Of a stretch of 64,000 bases of DNA, positions 1 to 8,468 are shown piece after piece. The notes under the pieces are model-generated. The model had not been told where the DNA came from and searched no databases. It was given only the letters and a program-made list of their open reading frames with translations. Origin of the DNA: Neisseria zoodegmatis. GTDB lineage: Bacteria; Pseudomonadota; Gammaproteobacteria; Burkholderiales; Neisseriaceae. The stretch's first letter is position 1, and every line of letters starts with the position of its first letter. The stretch spans positions 1,364,001 through 1,428,000 of the forward strand of contig NZ_LT906434.1 in the NCBI RefSeq assembly GCF_900187305.1, read 5' to 3'. A program made the translations under genes and the position numbers.

Positions 1-336
1 AATCTGCCTGCCTTCGGCCAAAGCTTTCTTGGCCGCATCAAGTTCTTGTTGTGCAGCTTTAAGTTTGGCTTGGTCTTCCTGTGTACCTTGCGAGCCTTGA
101 GGATGGGGTGGCTCTTGGGGCGCGGTGGAAGTGTTTGAAAGCTGGCCGCTGCTTTGTGCCGGGCTGTTTGAGTAAATGCCTATTTTACCGATTTCGGTTT
201 TTTGGCAATGCTTGCCGGCGTTTTGAGAATAAACGGTGCGGTCGCTGCTGTCTTTACAGGCATAAATCGTGTCAGCCGAGGCAGGCAATGTAGCCAAGAT
301 CAATGCGGCTGTTCCCAAAAGTAATGTGTTTTTCAT
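1..336 (-). CDS. Periplasmic DUF4124-like protein, partial (runs off left edge)
   Basis: The first 112 codons are visible; the C-terminus lies beyond the window. The ATG at 336 opens a clear signal peptide (hydrophobic stretch LLLGTAALILATLPASA, probable cleavage before DTIYAC). The mature N-terminus has the pattern IYACKD...TVYSQ...C, as in DUF4124-type small periplasmic proteins. The visible end, rich in K, A, Q and E, looks like the start of a coiled coil (about residues 88-112). The protein at 7775-8299 has the same plan (signal peptide, short Cys-containing head, coiled-coil tail), so the two look like paralogues. Function unknown; secretion is well supported, the family call less so. 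Confidence 0.7.
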   Translation of the reverse strand, partial: MKNTLLLGTAALILATLPASADTIYACKDSSDRTVYSQNAGKHCQKTEIGKIGIYSNSPAQSSGQLSNTSTAPQEPPHPQGSQGTQEDQAKLKAAQQELDAAKKALAEGRQI

Positions 337-377
337 GTAAGGCTTTCAATATCGGTTTGGTCAAAACAATCAAAAGT

Positions 378-389
378 ATGCCGTCTGAA
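378..389 (+). repeat. DNA uptake sequence, AT-DUS form
   Basis: ATGCCGTCTGAA, the 12-mer typical of N. meningitidis and N. gonorrhoeae. It is rare here: the same form was seen only at 28753-28764 and 43374-43385, while almost all other copies begin AG. Confidence 0.9.
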
Positions 390-425
390 AAAGCAGCAGG
401 CAACCGTTGGCGTGAATAATGGGTT

Positions 426-632
426 TCAAAAGCTACCGCGCAACCAAAACCACCACACCGCCAGCAAAACCAACGCCATTAAAATATTGCCGGCAATGAT
501 CTTGCGCCAGCTTCGCGAATCGGCAGGTTTGAGTAAACGCTTGCCGCGGCTCACATAGAAAAACGGGCTGAGCAAAATCGAAACAGCCGATATCAAAATT
601 ACCGCCGCATAATAAATTTTTTCACGTTCCAT
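426..632 (-). CDS. Small two-TM membrane protein, unknown function
   Basis: 68 aa with two hydrophobic segments (about residues 8-27 and 47-64) joined by a basic loop (RGKRLLK...SRSWRK), so the loop is probably cytoplasmic. The ATG at 632 has a good upstream ribosome site (AAGGTGGG). It is co-directional with the secreted-protein gene to its left, with about 90 bases including an AT-DUS between them. I do not recognise the family. Its composition matches its neighbours and the start signal is sound, so it is probably real. Confidence 0.6.
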   Translation of the reverse strand: MEREKIYYAAVILISAVSILLSPFFYVSRGKRLLKPADSRSWRKIIAGNILMALVLLAVWWFWLRGSF

Positions 633-998
633 TACCCACCTTTTACTTTTTAAGAATTTGTTTTAAAAATCATTATATAGGAATTCGCTATTTATAGAGA
701 TTGAGGTTTCGGATCGCTGCTTGATGTGTGAAAGTCTGAAGTATGGCCATATCGGGCAGAGGGCGGGCGGATATATGTCAATTGTGTAAGGCATGTGCAT
801 TTTTCATGCTTGTACTTATTTGCGCAGAACTTTACAGGCACTAAACCATCTCACTACGGAAACCTTTTCGGATGATGCAGGTAATGTTTGCATATTCTTA
901 CCGAAAAATATTGGTAAAAAAATGCATTCAAGGCTAAAATCGGCACGTGTTTTTCCCGAAATACTTTAAAACCATAAATAATAACGGAGTTGAAAAAA
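633..998. other. Intergenic region upstream of hfq
   Basis: About 366 bases without a convincing gene. Being between divergent genes, it must hold promoters for hfq and for the leftward small gene, but I could not assign clear -35/-10 pairs. A short inverted repeat TTACC/GGTAA (898-902 and 913-917) lies about 80 bases before hfq. No DUS is present. Confidence 0.5.
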
Positions 999-1280
999 AT
1001 GACCGCTAAAGGACAAATGTTACAAGATCCTTTTTTGAACGCTTTGCGTAAAGAGCATGTGCCTGTTTCCATCTACTTGGTAAACGGCATCAAGCTGCAG
1101 GGGCAAGTTGAATCGTTTGACCAGTATGTTGTATTGCTGCGTAATACATCTGTTACGCAGATGGTTTACAAACATGCGATTTCCACTATCGTTCCGGCTC
1201 GTGCCGTGAGCTTGCAGCATGAAAACAAACAGCCTGCCGCTGCGCCAGTTCAGGTTGAAACCACCCAGCCTTCCGCCTAA
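999..1280 (+). CDS. hfq: RNA chaperone Hfq
   Basis: 93 aa. Sm-fold RNA chaperone that pairs small RNAs with mRNAs as a hexamer. The Sm core [20 protein letters not shown] through the Sm2 signature YKHAIS (residues 55-60) closely matches the neisserial protein as I recall it. The tail (about 72-93) is short and rich in Q, A and P. The start is ATG 999, preceded by AACGGAG; an in-frame TTG at 990 would overlap that site and is rejected. A strong intrinsic terminator follows at 1298, so hfq appears to be a single-gene unit, unlike the hfq-hflX arrangement of enterobacteria. Confidence 0.97.
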   Translation: MTAKGQMLQDPFLNALRKEHVPVSIYLVNGIKLQGQVESFDQYVVLLRNTSVTQMVYKHAISTIVPARAVSLQHENKQPAAAPVQVETTQPSA

Positions 1281-1297
1281 GCGGGAGGGTAGTTAAA

Positions 1298-1329
1298 ATA
1301 CCTTACCTTCAGGGGTAAGGTATTTTTTC
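1298..1329 (+). terminator. Intrinsic terminator of hfq
   Basis: Perfect 10-bp stem ATACCTTACC/GGTAAGGTAT (1298-1307 and 1314-1323) with a 6-base loop and a T run from 1324. Confidence 0.9.
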
Positions 1330-1351
1330 TCATACTTTCAGACGGCCTGTG

Positions 1352-1915
1352 ATGCTGCTGCAAAACATTCTGCCTTTTACCCATGATTTGCTGCGCGCCC
1401 ATATCCGCGCCGGCGATACCGTGCTTGACGGTACGGCAGGCAACGGCCACGATACGCTTTTGCTGGCGCAATGCGTGGGTGAGGGCGGCAAGGTTTGGGT
1501 GTTTGACGTTCAGGAGCAGGCATTAGCCGCAACGGCGAAACGCTTGCAGGATGAAGCCGTGCAGGCAAACGTGGAATATGTGCACGCCGGGCATGAAACG
1601 CTGGCAGATTATGTGCGCGAACCGCTGGCCGCTGCCGTATTCAATTTCGGCTGGCTGCCCGGCGGCGATAAAAGCATTACCACTCAAGCGGATACCAGCA
1701 TCCGTGCATTAAATGCCGCTTTAACCTTGTTGAAAAAAGGCGGCTTGCTGGTCGCTGTGGTTTATCCCGGCCACGAGGCCGGTGCGCACGAGGCTTCGGC
1801 CATAGAAAGCTGGGCACGAACTTTGCCGCAGAAGCAGTATGCTGTTTTGAAATACGGTTTTATCAACCGGCAAAACCGCCCGCCTTATCTTTTGGCAATA
1901 GAAAAGCTGTCGTAA
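1352..1915 (+). CDS. SAM-dependent methyltransferase, YtqB/MnmM family
   Basis: 187 aa class I methyltransferase. SAM motif I, VLDGTAGNGHDTLLLA, lies at about residues 24-39, followed by VFDVQEQAL (motif II) and FNFGWLPGGDK, a signature of the family annotated as putative rRNA methylase and later, in Gram-positive bacteria, as MnmM (final methyl of mnm5s2U34 in tRNA). The tRNA role is therefore inferred from homology. GTG 1349 directly precedes ATG 1352, and a reverse DUS (tttcagacggcct) lies right before the start. Length is normal. Confidence 0.75.
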   Translation: MLLQNILPFTHDLLRAHIRAGDTVLDGTAGNGHDTLLLAQCVGEGGKVWVFDVQEQALAATAKRLQDEAVQANVEYVHAGHETLADYVREPLAAAVFNFGWLPGGDKSITTQADTSIRALNAALTLLKKGGLLVAVVYPGHEAGAHEASAIESWARTLPQKQYAVLKYGFINRQNRPPYLLAIEKLS

Positions 1916-1975
1916 CTTATCCTGCATGTTTCGGTTACAATAGGCCGTCTGAAAACACCGCTTGGGAATTTCCAT

Positions 1976-2347
1976 ATGCAATACCTGATTGTCAAACACA
2001 GCCACATGACTTTTGTGGTAATCACTGTTTTGCTGTTTAACCTGCGCTTTTGGATGCGCTGCGCCAACCCCGAAAAACCGCTGCCGAAAATCTTAAAAAT
2101 CATTCCCCATTTCAACGACACCCTGCTGCTGTTTACCGGCTTGTGGCTGATGCACATTACCCGTTTCATGCCTTTCGGTAATGCCGATTGGCTTGGCGTG
2201 AAACTCTTGCTGTTGCTGGCTTATATCGGCATGGGCATGGTTACCGTGCGCGCCCGTCCGCATACTGCGAAATTTTGGCTGGGCTATGCCGTTTCTATGA
2301 CTTGCGTGGCGGCGATTGTTTATCTTGCCTGGTTCAAACCTTTTTAA
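1976..2347 (+). CDS. SirB2-family inner-membrane protein
   Basis: 123 aa with four predicted membrane helices, an N-terminal KHSHMTFVV and an internal PHFNDTLLLFTGLWLM, features of the SirB family (first linked to invasion regulation in Salmonella; biochemical role unknown). The start ATG lies about 25 bases downstream of a DUS (1943 region). folK follows after 12 bases, so the two are probably co-transcribed. Confidence 0.75.
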   Translation: MQYLIVKHSHMTFVVITVLLFNLRFWMRCANPEKPLPKILKIIPHFNDTLLLFTGLWLMHITRFMPFGNADWLGVKLLLLLAYIGMGMVTVRARPHTAKFWLGYAVSMTCVAAIVYLAWFKPF

Positions 2348-2359
2348 GGCCGTCTGAAA

Positions 2360-2854
2360 ATGCCGTCATCTTTTCCGCATATTGCCGTTATTGCTTTGGG
2401 AAGCAACCTCGATCAGCCCGAACAGCAGGTTATTTCTGCGCTGAACGCGATTTCAGCCCATCCTGAAATTGAACTGAAAAGCGTATCTTCACTCTATATT
2501 ACCGCGCCGGTAGGTTATGCCGACCAGCCCGATTTTGTGAACGCGGTATGTATCGTAAACACGGCTTTAGACGGCAAAGCCTTACTCGCCGTTTTAAACC
2601 GTATCGAGCACGATTTCGGCCGCGAGCGCAGTTTCCGCAATGCGCCGCGCACTTTGGATTTGGACATTATCGATTTCAACGGCGAGTTTAGCGACGATCC
2701 GCATCTCACTTTGCCGCACCCCCGCGCGCACGAGCGCAGTTTTGTGATGCGTCCATTGGCGGAAATCGCGCCGGATTATGTGATCGGCAAGCACGGCTGC
2801 GCTGCGGATTTGGCTGCAGAACTCGGCAGCGAAGGTATCCGCTTAAAAACATAA
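2360..2854 (+). CDS. folK: 6-hydroxymethyl-7,8-dihydropterin pyrophosphokinase
   Basis: 164 aa. Transfers pyrophosphate from ATP to hydroxymethyl-dihydropterin in folate synthesis. N-terminal IALGSNL, the HPPK signature RNAPRTLDLDIIDFNG (about residues 94-109) and LTLPHPRAHER (substrate and Mg binding) are all present. The ATG directly follows a DUS (aggccgtctgaaaATG), so the uptake motif fills the ribosome-binding region. A deoxynucleoside kinase gene follows. Confidence 0.93.
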   Translation: MPSSFPHIAVIALGSNLDQPEQQVISALNAISAHPEIELKSVSSLYITAPVGYADQPDFVNAVCIVNTALDGKALLAVLNRIEHDFGRERSFRNAPRTLDLDIIDFNGEFSDDPHLTLPHPRAHERSFVMRPLAEIAPDYVIGKHGCAADLAAELGSEGIRLKT

Positions 2855-2956
2855 CGCCGTGATAAGAAAGGCTGCCCTCAATATAAAATTCAGACGGCCT
2901 CATCAACGTATTCAATATTCAAACAGACAGTTTCAATTGAAAGAAAGATTATTCAA

Positions 2957-3604
2957 ATGCATCATCGTTACATTGTGGTGGAAGGTTCTATCGGCAGTGG
3001 CAAATCCGAATTAAGCCGCCGTTTGGCAGAATATTTCAATGCCTTACACTTAACCGAAAGCCCCGAGCGCAATCCTTTTTTAGAACAGTTTTACCTGAAT
3101 GCAGCCAATCACGGCTTGGCGACCGAACTGTTTTTTCTGATGCGCCGTGCGGAAGCGGTGGAAGTGATTAATGAAGAAGAAGAAAAAAACGAGCTGATCA
3201 TTGCCGACTTTCTGCTTGAAAAAGACCAGATTTTTGTGCCCGTGCTGCTCAAAGGCAACGACCCGGCCAACGAGCAAACGCTTTTTTGGCAGATGAAGCG
3301 CAAAATTATGCCCGAATATCCCGTGCCCGATTTGGTGATTTATCTCCAAACTTCTGATGAAAACGCACAAAAACGCTTGCAGAAACGCAATAGCGGCACG
3401 CTTAATCTTTTCCCTGCCGGTTATTTGAAACAGATTCAAGACGAATACCGCCGCTTCTTCCATCTGTATCAAAATGCGCCGCTGTTGATTGCCAACGCCG
3501 ACGAGTTGGACTTCATCAATAACGATGAACATTTTGAAATGCTGTTGCGTGCGATGAGCGATATGCAGGGCAGCCGCCATTATTTGAATCTGAGCGAAGT
3601 GTAA
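2957..3604 (+). CDS. Deoxynucleoside kinase (deoxyadenosine/deoxyguanosine kinase family)
   Basis: 215 aa. P-loop GSIGSGKSEL (about residues 10-19), the ESPERNPFLEQFY region that contacts substrate and the lid RLQKRN place it in the dNK/dGK family, which phosphorylates salvaged deoxynucleosides. Which nucleoside it prefers cannot be read from sequence. A short acidic run EEEEKNE lies near residue 75. About 100 bases with a DUS separate it from folK, and a bidirectional terminator follows. Confidence 0.82.
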   Translation: MHHRYIVVEGSIGSGKSELSRRLAEYFNALHLTESPERNPFLEQFYLNAANHGLATELFFLMRRAEAVEVINEEEEKNELIIADFLLEKDQIFVPVLLKGNDPANEQTLFWQMKRKIMPEYPVPDLVIYLQTSDENAQKRLQKRNSGTLNLFPAGYLKQIQDEYRRFFHLYQNAPLLIANADELDFINNDEHFEMLLRAMSDMQGSRHYLNLSEV

Positions 3605-3644
3605 GAGCCTGATAACACAAACAGTATTCAGCTTTTGAGTAAAT

Positions 3645-3679
3645 AAAACGGTGCTTCAACCATTTGAAGCACCGTTTTT
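3645..3679. terminator. Bidirectional intrinsic terminator between the dNK gene and trpB
   Basis: Perfect 15-bp stem AAAACGGTGCTTCAA/TTGAAGCACCGTTTT (3645-3659 and 3664-3678) with a 4-base loop. The A/T-rich ends let it work for both convergent genes. Confidence 0.9.
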
Positions 3680-3706
3680 GTTTGTATCTGCTTGGGAGGG
3701 CTGTGA

Positions 3707-4912
3707 TTACAAACCGATTTTATCCAATACATAGTCAATATCTTTATCGCCGCGGCCGGATAAGTTGACCAAAAGTCTCTTATCGCTGCCCAGTTCTGCC
3801 GCGCGGCGCAAGGCATAGGCGATGGCGTGTGAGGATTCGAGCGCGGGGATGATGCCTTCTTCGCGCGACAAAGCCATAAATGCTTCCAAACATTCGGCAT
3901 CGGTAGCCGTTTCATAACGGCCGCGGCCGGTGTCTTTCAGATGGCAGTGTTGCGGGCCGACGCCGGGGTAGTCCAAGCCCGATGCAATCGAATGCACGGC
4001 GGCGGGTGTGCCGTCTTCTTCCTGCAAGTAGTAGCAATTGAAGCCCTGAATATTGCCGAATTTGCCTAAAGTCATGGTGGCGGCGTGGCGTCCGGGTTTG
4101 TCCAAACCTTCTCCGGCGGGTTCTACGCCGACCAAGGCTACTTCTTTGTCGTCTAGGAACGCGTTAAACAGACCAATGGCGTTGGAACCGCCGCCTACGC
4201 AGGCAATCACTTCATCGGGTAGGCCGCCGTAGAGCTGCTGAAATTGGTCGCGGGCTTCGTGTCCGATAATCGATTGGAAATAAGCCACCATCTCGGGATA
4301 GGGCGCCGGGCCAACTACCGAGCCGATGGCAAACATGCTGTCGGCAGGCGCTTTGATATAAGCGTCAAAAGCGCTGTCCACCGCTTCTTTTAAAGTGCCC
4401 GCACCTGCCGACACGGGAACGATTTTCGCACCGAGAATTTTCATGCGCGACACGTTGGGATGCTCTTTGGCGATATCGACAACGCCCATGTGGATTTCAC
4501 ACTCAATACCCAACAAGGCAGACGCAGTAGCCAAGGCTACGCCGTGCTGGCCGGCACCGGTCTCCGCAATCACTTTTTTCTTACCCAGCTTTTTCGCCAG
4601 CAAGACTTCACCCAAACAATGGTTGATTTTGTGTGCGCCCGTATGGTTGAGGTCTTCGCGTTTCAAATAAATTTGCGCACCGCGTTTGGATAAAGTACGG
4701 GCCTGATAAATAGGGCTGGGGCGGCCGACATAAGTGGTCTGCAAGCGTTTCATTTCATTGATAAATTCATCGTCACGGATAATGGCACGAAAGCCTTGTT
4801 CGATTTCTGCCAGAGCTTTGGCCAATTCGGGATGGCCGATTTTGCCGCCGTGTTTGCCGAAATTGCCGTCGTTATCGGGCAGGATAAGGGGATTCAGTTG
4901 TTCGCTTGCCAT
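3707..4912 (-). CDS. trpB: Tryptophan synthase beta chain
   Basis: 401 aa. PLP enzyme joining indole and serine to make tryptophan. The PLP lysine lies in [10 protein letters not shown] (about residues 83-92) and the glycine-rich phosphate site is [11 protein letters not shown] chose ATG 4912 (MASEQLNP) because AAGGAAG lies just upstream; the frame stays open to 5029, but that extension is not TrpB-like. trpA is not adjacent; no other trp gene is in the window. Confidence 0.97.
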   Translation of the reverse strand: MASEQLNPLILPDNDGNFGKHGGKIGHPELAKALAEIEQGFRAIIRDDEFINEMKRLQTTYVGRPSPIYQARTLSKRGAQIYLKREDLNHTGAHKINHCLGEVLLAKKLGKKKVIAETGAGQHGVALATASALLGIECEIHMGVVDIAKEHPNVSRMKILGAKIVPVSAGAGTLKEAVDSAFDAYIKAPADSMFAIGSVVGPAPYPEMVAYFQSIIGHEARDQFQQLYGGLPDEVIACVGGGSNAIGLFNAFLDDKEVALVGVEPAGEGLDKPGRHAATMTLGKFGNIQGFNCYYLQEEDGTPAAVHSIASGLDYPGVGPQHCHLKDTGRGRYETATDAECLEAFMALSREEGIIPALESSHAIAYALRRAAELGSDKRLLVNLSGRGDKDIDYVLDKIGL

Positions 4913-5219
4913 GAAACTTCCTTTATGAATAGGGTCGGTCACAAAATAAATAAGTATGAGTATCGCATTGATGAGTTCATGCGGTAAATAGTGGAGATAA
5001 CAAGGCCGTCTGAAAAATTTTCCGGCCAAGATGAATCAGATTGCAGACCGTTTCAGACGGCCTGTATAAGTCAGTCGGAGCCTATCTATCTTCAAGGTTT
5101 AAAGCTGCATGTTTGCTTTTATACTTTTATAGCTGAAAAATGCTTGGGGCAATATATCAAAGAAAGCAAACCCTATTTCAGTTAAAATAGCCGCTTTTTG
5201 CACTCCGCCCCGTTTTCCC
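4913..5219. other. Divergent promoter region, trpB / ABC-F gene
   Basis: 307 bases with no gene. It holds a DUS at 5003-5014 and an inverted copy at 5052-5063 and must contain promoters for both flanking genes; I could not assign a firm -35/-10 pair. Confidence 0.5.
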
Positions 5220-7151
5220 ATGATCGAACTCAAAAACCTCACCCTCCAGCGCGGCCTGAAAGTGTTGCTCAACCAAGCCAACCTCACCATCAACCCCAAC
5301 CAACGCGTCGGCTTAATCGGCAAAAACGGCACTGGCAAATCGAGCCTGTTTGCCCTGATTAAAGGCGAAATCACACAGGATACGGGCGATGTGCAGATTC
5401 CCAAACATTGGAAAATGGCGGCGGTGGCGCAGGAAACGCCCGCATTGGATACTTCGGCTTTGGACTACGTTTTGCAGGGCGATGCCGAGTTGCAGCAATT
5501 TCAGACGGCCTTGGCAGAAGCCGAAGCACAAAACGACGGCATCAAAATCGCCGAATGGCATGCCAAGCTCGAAGAAGTCGATGCCTACACCGCGCCCGCC
5601 CGTGCCGCCAAGCTGTTGAGCGGATTGGGTTTTGCTCAGGAAGAACACAGCAAGCCCGTGAAAGCCTTTTCAGGCGGCTGGCGTATGCGTTTGAATTTGG
5701 CCCAAGCCCTGATGTGCCGTGCCGATTTGCTGCTGCTCGACGAACCGACCAACCACTTGGATCTCGAAACCGTGCTGTGGTTGGAAAACCATCTCGCAAG
5801 CCTGCCGTGCACCCAAATCATCATTTCGCACGACCGCGATTTTCTGAATGCCACCACTACGCAAACCGTTGAATTATCGAATCAGAAGCTCACCCAATAC
5901 GGCGGCAACTACGATTTTTACCAAACCGAACGCGCCCAGCGTTTGGCGCAACAGCAGGCCGCGTATGTGAAGCAGCAAACGCAGATCAAGCATTTGCAAT
6001 CGTTTATCGACCGCTTCAAAGCCAAAGCCACCAAAGCTACGCAAGCGCAAAGCCGCATGAAAGCGTTGGCCAAACTGGAGCGCATCGCCCCCGCGCATCT
6101 CGACAGCGAATTTTCATTTGAATTTGAAACGCCCGCACACTTGCCCAACCCTCTGTTAAAAATGGATAAAGCCGATTTAGGCTATGGCGATACGGTAGTG
6201 CTGAACGACATTACCTTATCGCTGGAAAGCGGCGCACGCTACGGATTGCTGGGTGTGAACGGCAGCGGAAAATCTACCTTTATCAAAGCCTTGGCCGGAG
6301 AATTGGCTTTATTGTCCGGCCAGATGGTGAAATCCGAAAAGCTCAATATCGGCTATTTCGCCCAGCACCAGCTTGACACCCTGCGCGACGACCAAAGCCC
6401 CGTTTGGCACATCCAGCAGCTTTCTCCCGATGTGCGCGAGCAGGAAATCCGCAATTTTCTCGGCGGCTTCAACTTTGTCGGCGATATGGCTTTGCAGAAA
6501 ATCGAACCTTTTTCCGGCGGTGAAAAAGCGCGGCTGGCATTGGCGATGATTGTGTGGCAAAAGCCCAATCTGCTGCTGCTCGACGAACCGACTAACCACC
6601 TCGATTTGGATATGCGCCACGCGCTTACCGTGGCTTTGCAGAGTTTTCAGGGTGCATTGATCGTGGTGTCGCACGATCGCAGCCTGCTCGAAGCCACCAC
6701 CGACAGCTTTCTGTTAATCGACAAAGGCCGTCTGAAAAACTTCGACGGCGATTTGAACGATTACCGCCAATGGCGTTTGGCGCAGGAAAATGCGGCTGCT
6801 GCTCCCGCAGCTTCGGCACAAACCCAAAGCCGCAAAGACACCAAACGCCTCGAAGCGCAGATACGGCAGGAAAAAGCCAAACGCACTAAGCCTGTTCTGC
6901 ACAAAATAGATAAAGCAGAAAAAGAAATGGCGGAGCTAAACGAAGTTCAAACGGCATGTGAAACATTTTTGTCACAAGAAGATGCTTATTTGGAAGAGAA
7001 TAAAGTAAAGCTTCAGCAAGTGCTCGCTAATTTAGCTGATGTTAAGGTAAAATTGAGTAAACTTGAGGAGAGTTGGTTAGGTTGGCAAGAAGAGCTGGAA
7101 CAAATTGAAAACGAGATTGAAACACAATTTTCAGCTGCCCCATCAAGTTGA
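5220..7151 (+). CDS. ABC-F family ATPase, YheS-like
   Basis: 643 aa, cytosolic, with two tandem ABC domains and no membrane segment. Walker A motifs are GKNGTGKSS (about 34-42) and GVNGSGKST (about 344-352). Both halves carry LLLLDEPTNHLDL, with FSGGWRMRLNLAQAL and FSGGEKARLALAMI as signature motifs. The linker YIDRFRAKATKA-like segment (here FIDRFKAKATKA) and the length match E. coli YheS. ABC-F proteins act on the ribosome; YheS is thought to help translation. The last ~80 residues are a basic/acidic coiled coil whose codons are visibly more AT-rich than the rest. DUS copies lie in frame at about 5510 and 6724. Confidence 0.9.
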   Translation: MIELKNLTLQRGLKVLLNQANLTINPNQRVGLIGKNGTGKSSLFALIKGEITQDTGDVQIPKHWKMAAVAQETPALDTSALDYVLQGDAELQQFQTALAEAEAQNDGIKIAEWHAKLEEVDAYTAPARAAKLLSGLGFAQEEHSKPVKAFSGGWRMRLNLAQALMCRADLLLLDEPTNHLDLETVLWLENHLASLPCTQIIISHDRDFLNATTTQTVELSNQKLTQYGGNYDFYQTERAQRLAQQQAAYVKQQTQIKHLQSFIDRFKAKATKATQAQSRMKALAKLERIAPAHLDSEFSFEFETPAHLPNPLLKMDKADLGYGDTVVLNDITLSLESGARYGLLGVNGSGKSTFIKALAGELALLSGQMVKSEKLNIGYFAQHQLDTLRDDQSPVWHIQQLSPDVREQEIRNFLGGFNFVGDMALQKIEPFSGGEKARLALAMIVWQKPNLLLLDEPTNHLDLDMRHALTVALQSFQGALIVVSHDRSLLEATTDSFLLIDKGRLKNFDGDLNDYRQWRLAQENAAAAPAASAQTQSRKDTKRLEAQIRQEKAKRTKPVLHKIDKAEKEMAELNEVQTACETFLSQEDAYLEENKVKLQQVLANLADVKVKLSKLEESWLGWQEELEQIENEIETQFSAAPSS

Positions 7152-7194
7152 TCTTAAATAACCATGAATAACCATTAAATTACGGGGTTTTATT

Positions 7195-7359
7195 ATGTCT
7201 TATACATCATTCAAACAGGCTATTTTATTGTTGGCAGCCAGCGAAGTGCTTTTGTCGCAAAAATCAGAAGCGGGCGAGCCTATTAAAGTTGCATTGGAGC
7301 CGGAGCTGGTGGCAGATGCACAGCCTTCCTCTCTCTATGCGGCAAGCGATAGAATTTAA
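7195..7359 (+). CDS. Possible small protein, unknown function
   Basis: 54-codon frame ATG 7195 to TAA 7357, with a G-rich stretch (ACGGGG) about 8 bases before the start. The product starts MSYTSFKQAILLLAASE and is mildly amphipathic with an acidic C-terminal half. It lies 43 bases after the ABC-F gene on the same strand. I recognise no family. It could be chance coding; support is the start signal and position only. Confidence 0.3.
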   Translation: MSYTSFKQAILLLAASEVLLSQKSEAGEPIKVALEPELVADAQPSSLYAASDRI

Positions 7360-7774
7360 TTGAATCCGGATTGCAGTATCCATGCAGATGGATTATGCTT
7401 TTGGCCGGTTAGCCGTAAGCGTTTAAATAACTTTTTCTGTGTCTGTTTTGCGCAGTATTGTTAAAGAACGTTACGCAAAAGAATACGGATAATGGATAGA
7501 TCAAAGAAAGCTGCTCTTATTTGGCTTGTCATACAGCTTTATGTTGGTGCAATGTCAGATAAAGCAGCTTTGATGTTTCCAATTTTCTTTTTTCTTTGTG
7601 CGGCTGATTTCATATCGGAGAACAACAGATCGGCTGTTTATTGGTTTGTACAAAGGCCGTCTGAAAGAAGCTTTACATGCCAAGCTCAAGCACGAATGTG
7701 ATTAAGCAAGGTTTGGCTTTGCTTGATTTTTAGCGTTGGAAGCTTGGTTTCTGTATTAAAGATATTTGAATAAT
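7360..7774. other. AT-rich gap before the secreted-protein gene
   Basis: Mostly non-coding. A 69-codon frame at 7492-7701 has hydrophobic stretches but no clear ribosome site, and its end reads through a DUS (about 7653-7664), so it is not accepted as a gene. Confidence 0.45.
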
Positions 7775-8299
7775 ATGAAAAAATTAATCGGGATTGGTAC
7801 GTTTTTACTGTTGGGGCTGTCAGGAATTCAGACGGCCTCTGCCAAAATTTATACCTGTGTGGTGAATGGTCAGATTACCTATACTTCCAAACGCATCGGC
7901 AATTGCCAAGCCGCAGATTTGCCGTCTATCGGTCGATATAGCAGCACCCGTTATGACCAACCCCAATATGTGCAGAGTCAGGCTGCGGAACCTAAAAAGC
8001 GGCCGGCAGAAAAAGCGCCATCCTCTAAAAACCAAGCCAAAGCCACGCCGGTGCAAGCCAAGGCTTCTCTGCCGCCTGTGGCACCTAAATCGTCTGGTAA
8101 TAACAGCCGCCGTTCTATCTTGGAGCAAGAATTGGCCAATGAACGCAAAGCTTTAACAGAAGCGCAGCAATCGTTAGCATCTGCGCGCGCGGCGAAAAAC
8201 GGCAATATTGATCAGCAGCAAATTACCCAACTTCAAGGCAGCGTACTCGACCGCCAGCAAAATATCCAAGCATTGCAGAGGGAATTGGGGCGTATGTGA
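7775..8299 (+). CDS. Periplasmic DUF4124-like protein with coiled-coil tail
   Basis: 174 aa. ATG 7775 is chosen over an upstream in-frame TTG at 7766. The signal peptide (about residues 1-23) ends ...TASA before KIYTCVVNGQITYTS, which resembles the head of the protein at the left edge of the window. The middle is basic and rich in K, P and A (about 75-115); the tail (about 118-174) is a Q/E/L-rich coiled coil. A reverse DUS is built into the signal-peptide codons (attcagacggcctct, encoding IQTAS). Probably periplasmic; function unknown. Confidence 0.7.
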   Translation: MKKLIGIGTFLLLGLSGIQTASAKIYTCVVNGQITYTSKRIGNCQAADLPSIGRYSSTRYDQPQYVQSQAAEPKKRPAEKAPSSKNQAKATPVQAKASLPPVAPKSSGNNSRRSILEQELANERKALTEAQQSLASARAAKNGNIDQQQITQLQGSVLDRQQNIQALQRELGRM

Positions 8300-8399
8300 T
8301 GGTGAGGCCGTCTGAAACCGCATGATGGTGCGGTTAGACTGGCTTGCCGTAAACATAACAGGATGCATTTGTTTGCTTTTCTTTTATAAGTAAACGCGT

Positions 8400-8405
8400 T
8401 ATAAT
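8400..8405 (+). promoter_or_regulatory. -10 box of the rimP-nusA-infB promoter
   Basis: TATAAT 64 bases before the rimP start; no good -35 at standard spacing. Transcription from about 8412 would give a leader of under 60 bases, mostly filled by the hairpin at 8431. Confidence 0.55.
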
Positions 8406-8430
8406 CAGTAAATTTTTCAATTTTCACGAA

Positions 8431-8460
8431 AAATGGCCACAGGGCCATTTTTTTGTTTTT
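8431..8460 (+). terminator. Terminator-like hairpin in the rimP leader (possible attenuator)
   Basis: Perfect 8-bp stem AAATGGCC/GGCCATTT (8431-8438 and 8443-8450), loop ACAG, then TTTTGTTTTT, ending directly before the rimP ribosome site GGAG (8461-8464). It lies between the likely promoter and the first gene, so it should stop some transcripts before the operon. Confidence 0.65.
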
Positions 8461-8468
8461 GGAGTGTT

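Noticed and set aside
3174..3194. GAA-rich run in the deoxynucleoside kinase gene as a phase-variable tract
   Set aside because: Only about three perfect units, in frame, encoding acidic residues; too short to vary.
4913..5029. N-terminal extension of trpB
   Set aside because: The residues before MASEQLNP do not resemble TrpB and the ribosome site AAGGAAG fixes ATG 4912.
7492..7701. 69-codon hydrophobic frame
   Set aside because: No clear ribosome site and its end is encoded by a DUS; coding status cannot be supported.
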